NCBI GenBank assembly: GCA_964477035.1
Contig: CAYZCW010000015.1
Coordinates: forward strand, 1 to 53,874
Source: SLSG01 sp964477035
GTDB taxonomy: Bacteria > Bacteroidota > Bacteroidia > Bacteroidales > UBA7960
DNA: 53,874 nt
Direction: 5' to 3'
Under the pieces are notes generated by a model, which ran no database searches, was not told the DNA's origin, and saw only the letters and a list, made by a program, of their open reading frames with translations. The translations under genes were made by a program, and so were the position numbers. Below are positions 51,101-53,874 of this stretch, one piece after another (position 1 is the first letter of the stretch; each line of letters begins with the position of its first letter).

Positions 51101-51656
51101 CGACCTTCTGCACTTCGTGGGAAGTCCTGAAACCGTCAAAGAAATGCAGGAAAGGGATCCGGGTTTTGATGGCAGCCAGGTGGGCGATCGGGGCAATGTC
51201 CATGATCTCCTGAACGCTGCCGGTGGCCAGCATGGCAAAACCGGTATGACGGGTGCTCATGACATCCGAATGGTCGCCAAATATCGAAAGGGCCTGGGCG
51301 GCCAGGCTGCGTGCAGAGACATGCAGGACCGCAGGCAGCAGTTCACCGGCCATTTTATACATATTCGGGATCATCAGAAGCAATCCCTGGGAGGCGGTAT
51401 AGGTACTCGTCAGGGCACCCGCCTGCAAGGAACCGTGAACGGCACCCGCAGCCCCGGCCTCGGATTGCATTTCCACCAGTTTCACCTCTTCCCCGAACAT
51501 ATTCTTTCTCCCGGCAGCGGCCCATTCATCCACATTCTCGGCCATATTGGACGAGGGGGTAATGGGGTAAATGGCAGCCACCTCACTGAACATGTAAGCC
51601 ACATGCGCTGCCGCATGATTGCCATCGCATGTAATGAACTTTTTCTTCTTTGTCAT
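48117..51656 (-). CDS. nifJ: Pyruvate:ferredoxin (flavodoxin) oxidoreductase, single-chain
   Basis: A 1179-residue homodimeric enzyme that oxidises pyruvate with CoA to acetyl-CoA and CO2, reducing ferredoxin. All domains are fused in one chain: pyrimidine-binding part with Y-P-I-T-P-S-S (30-36), middle and CoA-binding domains, a two-cluster ferredoxin domain (C-T-Q-C-N-Q-C near 690; C-T-G-C-G-N-C near 743) and the TPP domain with C-A-G-C-G-E-T-P (near 814), N-A-T-G-C-S-S and G-G-D-G-W-A. The late Cys in Y-S-P-C supplies the proximal cluster. Length is typical. It indicates anaerobic pyruvate metabolism downstream of glycolysis. It has its own promoter box at 51718. Confidence 0.98.
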   Translation of the reverse strand: MTKKKKFITCDGNHAAAHVAYMFSEVAAIYPITPSSNMAENVDEWAAAGRKNMFGEEVKLVEMQSEAGAAGAVHGSLQAGALTSTYTASQGLLLMIPNMYKMAGELLPAVLHVSARSLAAQALSIFGDHSDVMSTRHTGFAMLATGSVQEIMDIAPIAHLAAIKTRIPFLHFFDGFRTSHEVQKVEECQQDDLVPLVDQNALQAFRDRALNPEHPVTRGTAQNPDIYFQTREAANPFYEVVPDVVEAYMKEIAGICGREYHPFTYYGAPDAEHVIVAMGSITETIKETIDFKMSKGEKVGLVSVHLYRPFSAKYFFNVLPETVKRIAVLDRTKEPGANGEPLYLDVRELFYGRENAPLVVGGRYGLSSKDTLPSHMISVFDNLKLAEPKNQFTVGIVDDVTFKSLPVGENIDVSPKGNYAAKFYGIGADGTVGANKNSIKIIGDTTDKYAQGYFSYDSKKSGGITVSHLRFGDSPIRSPYLINAADFVACHVPAYLEKYDMLKGLKKGGTFLLNSIWDEEETKRRLPAHMKKYLAENEIRFYIINATEIAEKIGLGGRTNTIMQSAFFKVAEVIPYEKAVQEMKDAIKKTYGRKGEEIVRMNNAAVDAGDEVVRVAIPGDWKTIAVKDGAGDTDVPEFIRNIVFPMNSQKGDDLPVSAFLGREDGTFPQGTTAYEKRGIAVHVPEWLPEHCTQCNQCAYVCPHAVIRPFLLNEDEMKQAPEGLKSVDAKGKSLAGLKYLMQVSPLDCTGCGNCIDVCPAPTKALEMRLLGEQMHEDRHWDWVSRNVSYKDTLLNKEQSVKNSQFAQPLFEFSGACAGCGETPYIKLITQLYGDRMMIANATGCSSIYGGSAPATPYTVNKDGHGPAWANSLFEDNAEYGFGMATGVRKLRERIARLMERGLESGLSAETKEAFAEWIGAFNDTVKSKEASQRVVACLKHEDNPIATEIMGLKQYLVKKSVWAFGGDGWAYDIGYGGLDHVIASGEDINLLVLDTEVYSNTGGQASKSTPVGAIAKFAAAGKRVRKKDLGLMAMSYGYVYVAQVGMGANQNQFLKAVREAEAYPGPSVIIAYSPCINHGLRNGMGATQQQIKNAVEAGYWHLYRYNPELENEGKNPFQLDSKEPDWSKFQDFLSSEVRYSSLKKAFPKDAGALFQAAEENARWRYNTYRRYAEMDFSVKE

Positions 51657-51717
51657 AATGGATTGAAATTTATAAACAGTCTTATTATAAGGCAGTTAGC
51701 ACGGTCTTTTCACGCTG

Positions 51718-51725
51718 CAAAAATA
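51718..51725 (-). promoter_or_regulatory. -7 box of the nifJ promoter
   Basis: TATTTTTG on the minus strand, followed by CAGCG, matches TAnnTTTG and lies 61 bases before the nifJ ATG in AT-rich sequence. No TTG at -33. Confidence 0.5.
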
Positions 51726-51798
51726 CTAAATAAAATCCAGTATTCCGGGTTGATCGGCCTATTTATAACGATTTTACGTAAGAAAACAAGGGGTGTTG

Positions 51799-53748
51799 TT
51801 AATCAAAAAACATCCAGGAAACCCCGAATTTAAAGGCCACTTCCGGCAAGGGATAGAAAGGAACGGAATAGGCGGGGGGCCTGCCCGGAAGCAGCCCGAG
51901 CACATGCTGCAGCTTGACAAAAAAACGGGTCCGCTGCACCTGGAAGTTGGCGAACACATCCAGCAGAAACTGGTGCCCGCTTTCATAATCGTCCTGGACA
52001 TGGAATTGCCAGACCACAGGCATATAGCCCATCGGAAAATACGGCACATGGTACGTCAGATCCACCCCGACATGGGCCTGCAGGGCGCGATCGAACAGCG
52101 AAAAGTCTCCGTACAGGGAATGATGGCTCATCAGGGGGGGGAAACGCTCAAACTGGTCCCGGTCCACATGCTGGTAAAGGACCTGGTTGACTGATCTGAA
52201 GGGGCCCAATCCGAATTTCGCATGGGCCCGGGCAGTCCATACGGGGAAAAAATCCTGGTTTTGAACGGGAAGGGCCCGGGCATCCAGGTACACCATGTTG
52301 CCCAGCCAGGCATACCGCCCTTCAAAACCAAAGGCCTGCCCGCCAATCTTGAGCCCGGCCCCGACCAGGGACAATTTCTCAAACTGGTTGTCCCAGGACA
52401 CATAATTTCCTGAATAGTGCTGCATAAAGTACGGGGCTTCCCGGCTCTCCACCGTGACGGAGCCCAACACGTGCCAGTTTGTTCCCAGGGCGGCATCCAG
52501 GCTCGCCTGCAGGCTAAAATCCTCATCCCGGTAACCCCCCAGGGTATAGGAAGCCGCTCCGCGGACCACCACCCTGCCGTTTGGGTTGACGGACAGGCTA
52601 AGGCCGGGACTCAGGTGGTTGAAGGTGGCCTCACGGAATAAATAGGCTTCTCCCTCCTCTTCTCCATGGCCCCCCAGCAAAGGCTGCCTGATCCGCACCA
52701 CTTCATGGGTCAGGGAAGCGGTCACATGCAAGGGGGACCTCCTGGCTCCGGCCCGGAAAGAACCATTCGACCAGCTGATGCGGTTTTCCAGCCATTGGAC
52801 CCTGGTAGAATCATAGGTGGCAGATGGCGAGGCCGGCTCAAAAGGGTAAAGGGGGTGAGGAGGGGCCTCATCTTCGAACACCCAGGACTGGTACCGGTAG
52901 GCAAAGTCGTGGGTGATCCGGCCAAGGTTGATCGACCCGGGAAGGGCTGCGGGTAACTGATCCGGGGTCCGGAGTGAATCGGCCTCCCTGCCAAAGGATA
53001 AATCGTACAAATGGGACAGACTGAAAGCGGTTTCCCTCAACCTGGAACCCGCACGGTAAAGGAAAACGGAGTCCCTTACAGGATCCTCCTCATAGGCCAG
53101 TCGGTTTCTCAGACCGCCGCTTTGCTGGTTCTCAAGCTTGTTGATCACCACACTGGCCAGTGCCTGATACCGGCCTGCCGGGTGGCGGTAATCGCCCGTG
53201 AAGTAAAGGTTGGTATTTTTCGTTCCCATCCGGCTGTGGAGGCCGGGGGAATTGATGACCCTGTATTGAAATCCAAGGAACAGGCCGTCCTGAAGGCGCT
53301 GCGTATGCTGGGCAAAGAACAATTGTTCCCGGGAGCTGCCCAGGACATAATAGAGCTCGGAGAAGACATGCTGTGGCCGAAAGAACCGCAGCTGTTCATG
53401 AGAGAACCGGTATTGTCCGTATGGATCCTTTCCGAATAAACGGAACCCACCGGAAGGATTCAGTGTAAAATCGAGTCTCCGGGACGGATGGCCTACATTC
53501 CCCTTGCCGGCCACAAAAGGATGGCCGGGAAGGTAAAAATCATACCATTGAAACCCCGCCAGGGTGGTATCCACATACCAATTCAGCTCAGACCGGGAGT
53601 CCATCAGGGCCCGGGCGTCGTACCAGGGAACGGCCGACACTGCGGGGAGCGAATCAACAGGCTCTATGGTCCGGGCATGCAGCGGCAACGCCTGACAGGC
53701 CAGGGCCAAAAAAAAAGCACCAAGGAAAAAGGTTCTGTTCACCAACAT
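51799..53748 (-). CDS. Putative outer-membrane porin (Porin_10-like)
   Basis: A 649-residue protein with an N-terminal signal peptide (M-L-V-N-R-T-F-F-L-G-A-F-F-L-A-L-A, cleaved near A-R-T). A stretch W-Y-V-D-T-T-L-A-G-F-Q-W-Y-D-F-Y with H-P-F-V follows, then many amphipathic strands rich in Tyr/Phe/Trp up to the terminal aromatic F-G-V-S-W-M-F-F-D. The pattern and length agree with the Bacteroidota 'putative porin' family as I recall it. Solute specificity is unknown. It is upstream of nifJ on the same strand with a 142-base gap containing the nifJ promoter, so the two are probably separate units. The downstream promoter of this gene was not convincingly found. Confidence 0.82.
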   Translation of the reverse strand: MLVNRTFFLGAFFLALACQALPLHARTIEPVDSLPAVSAVPWYDARALMDSRSELNWYVDTTLAGFQWYDFYLPGHPFVAGKGNVGHPSRRLDFTLNPSGGFRLFGKDPYGQYRFSHEQLRFFRPQHVFSELYYVLGSSREQLFFAQHTQRLQDGLFLGFQYRVINSPGLHSRMGTKNTNLYFTGDYRHPAGRYQALASVVINKLENQQSGGLRNRLAYEEDPVRDSVFLYRAGSRLRETAFSLSHLYDLSFGREADSLRTPDQLPAALPGSINLGRITHDFAYRYQSWVFEDEAPPHPLYPFEPASPSATYDSTRVQWLENRISWSNGSFRAGARRSPLHVTASLTHEVVRIRQPLLGGHGEEEGEAYLFREATFNHLSPGLSLSVNPNGRVVVRGAASYTLGGYRDEDFSLQASLDAALGTNWHVLGSVTVESREAPYFMQHYSGNYVSWDNQFEKLSLVGAGLKIGGQAFGFEGRYAWLGNMVYLDARALPVQNQDFFPVWTARAHAKFGLGPFRSVNQVLYQHVDRDQFERFPPLMSHHSLYGDFSLFDRALQAHVGVDLTYHVPYFPMGYMPVVWQFHVQDDYESGHQFLLDVFANFQVQRTRFFVKLQHVLGLLPGRPPAYSVPFYPLPEVAFKFGVSWMFFD

Positions 53749-53874
53749 GGAAGCAGCATTAAGGCATACTCCGGCCGCTGTAAAAGTACACTTTTTTTTC
53801 CTTTGCAGCCTCAGGGCAGGAGGGGCAGCGCGAAGGCGGAGCAGGGGGAGCCGGCCGGGAGGCCGCCGGGGGCG
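53749..53874. other. Right-edge non-coding sequence
   Basis: Upstream of the porin gene. The minus strand has GTGTACTTTTAC, with TACTTTTA one base off the TAnnTTTG box (53787-53796). The last 60 bases are very G-rich and purine-biased on the plus strand, unlike the rest of the window; they may be the edge of a further gene, which cannot be established. Confidence 0.3.

Noticed and set aside
53812..53874. Possible gene end in the GC-rich right edge
   Set aside because: A short minus-strand frame ending in TGA is open to the edge, but about 20 codons without a recognisable motif cannot support a gene.

Overview
The window reads as a chromosomal segment of an anaerobic or facultatively anaerobic member of the Bacteroidota. 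The evidence is convergent. Several genes are preceded by the phylum's TAnnTTTG-type -7 promoter box rather than strong Shine-Dalgarno sequences. There is a secreted protein with a type IX secretion-like C-terminal tail, a Porin_10-like outer-membrane protein and a DUF4290-like protein. The zinc-free L36 and S14 and an Asp-type MurA fit the same phylum. A one-chain pyruvate:ferredoxin oxidoreductase and a nitrite ammonifying NrfHA pair point to anaerobic metabolism. The species cannot be named from the sequence.

Layout. (1) 1-4523: right-hand end of an integrated, visibly AT-richer element, probably a prophage. It holds a repeat-built structural protein (partial at the window edge), a large tail-like protein and a tyrosine integrase, and abuts the 3' end of a tRNA-Leu(UAG) gene that probably served as attachment site. 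(2) 4523-9195: tRNA-Leu, a TPR hybrid-less sensor histidine kinase, and the divergent nrfH-nrfA pair. (3) 9207-13283: two divergently transcribed phosphate transporters of different families, each ending in a PhoU-like cytosolic domain. (4) 13306-16026: a secreted endonuclease/phosphatase-fold enzyme and enolase. (5) 16158-34606: the complete, uninterrupted str-S10-spc-alpha ribosomal supercluster on the minus strand (33 genes from rpsL to rplQ, including fusA, secY, map, infA and rpoA; no tuf). It has a promoter with a long leader at the front, one probable internal promoter and a terminator at the end. (6) 34964-38762: a secreted S9-like peptidase/hydrolase and a UvrD/PcrA helicase. (7) 38933-46576: DUF4290 protein, murA, then a tight plus-strand run grpE-dnaJ-ABC ATPase-ABC permease-response regulator. 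(8) 46681-53748: an outer-membrane barrel protein of unknown role, then nifJ (PFOR) and a putative porin on the minus strand.

How the genes fit together. Most of the window is core housekeeping: translation, secretion, transcription, glycolysis (enolase feeding PFOR through pyruvate), cell-wall synthesis, chaperones and DNA repair. The accessory parts are the integrated element at the left edge and the nitrite reduction/phosphate uptake block.

The most noteworthy signals are the following. A nested four-unit super-repeat builds the first protein. One 13-base sequence occurs in three exact copies immediately upstream of nrfH and nrfA. An NtrC-like regulator has lost both its DNA-binding domain and the GAFTGA signature. 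MurA carries Asp in place of the fosfomycin-target Cys. Several strong hairpins lie at mRNA ends. I did not find a convincing wholly new system; the left-edge element is cut off by the window and would be the place to look.
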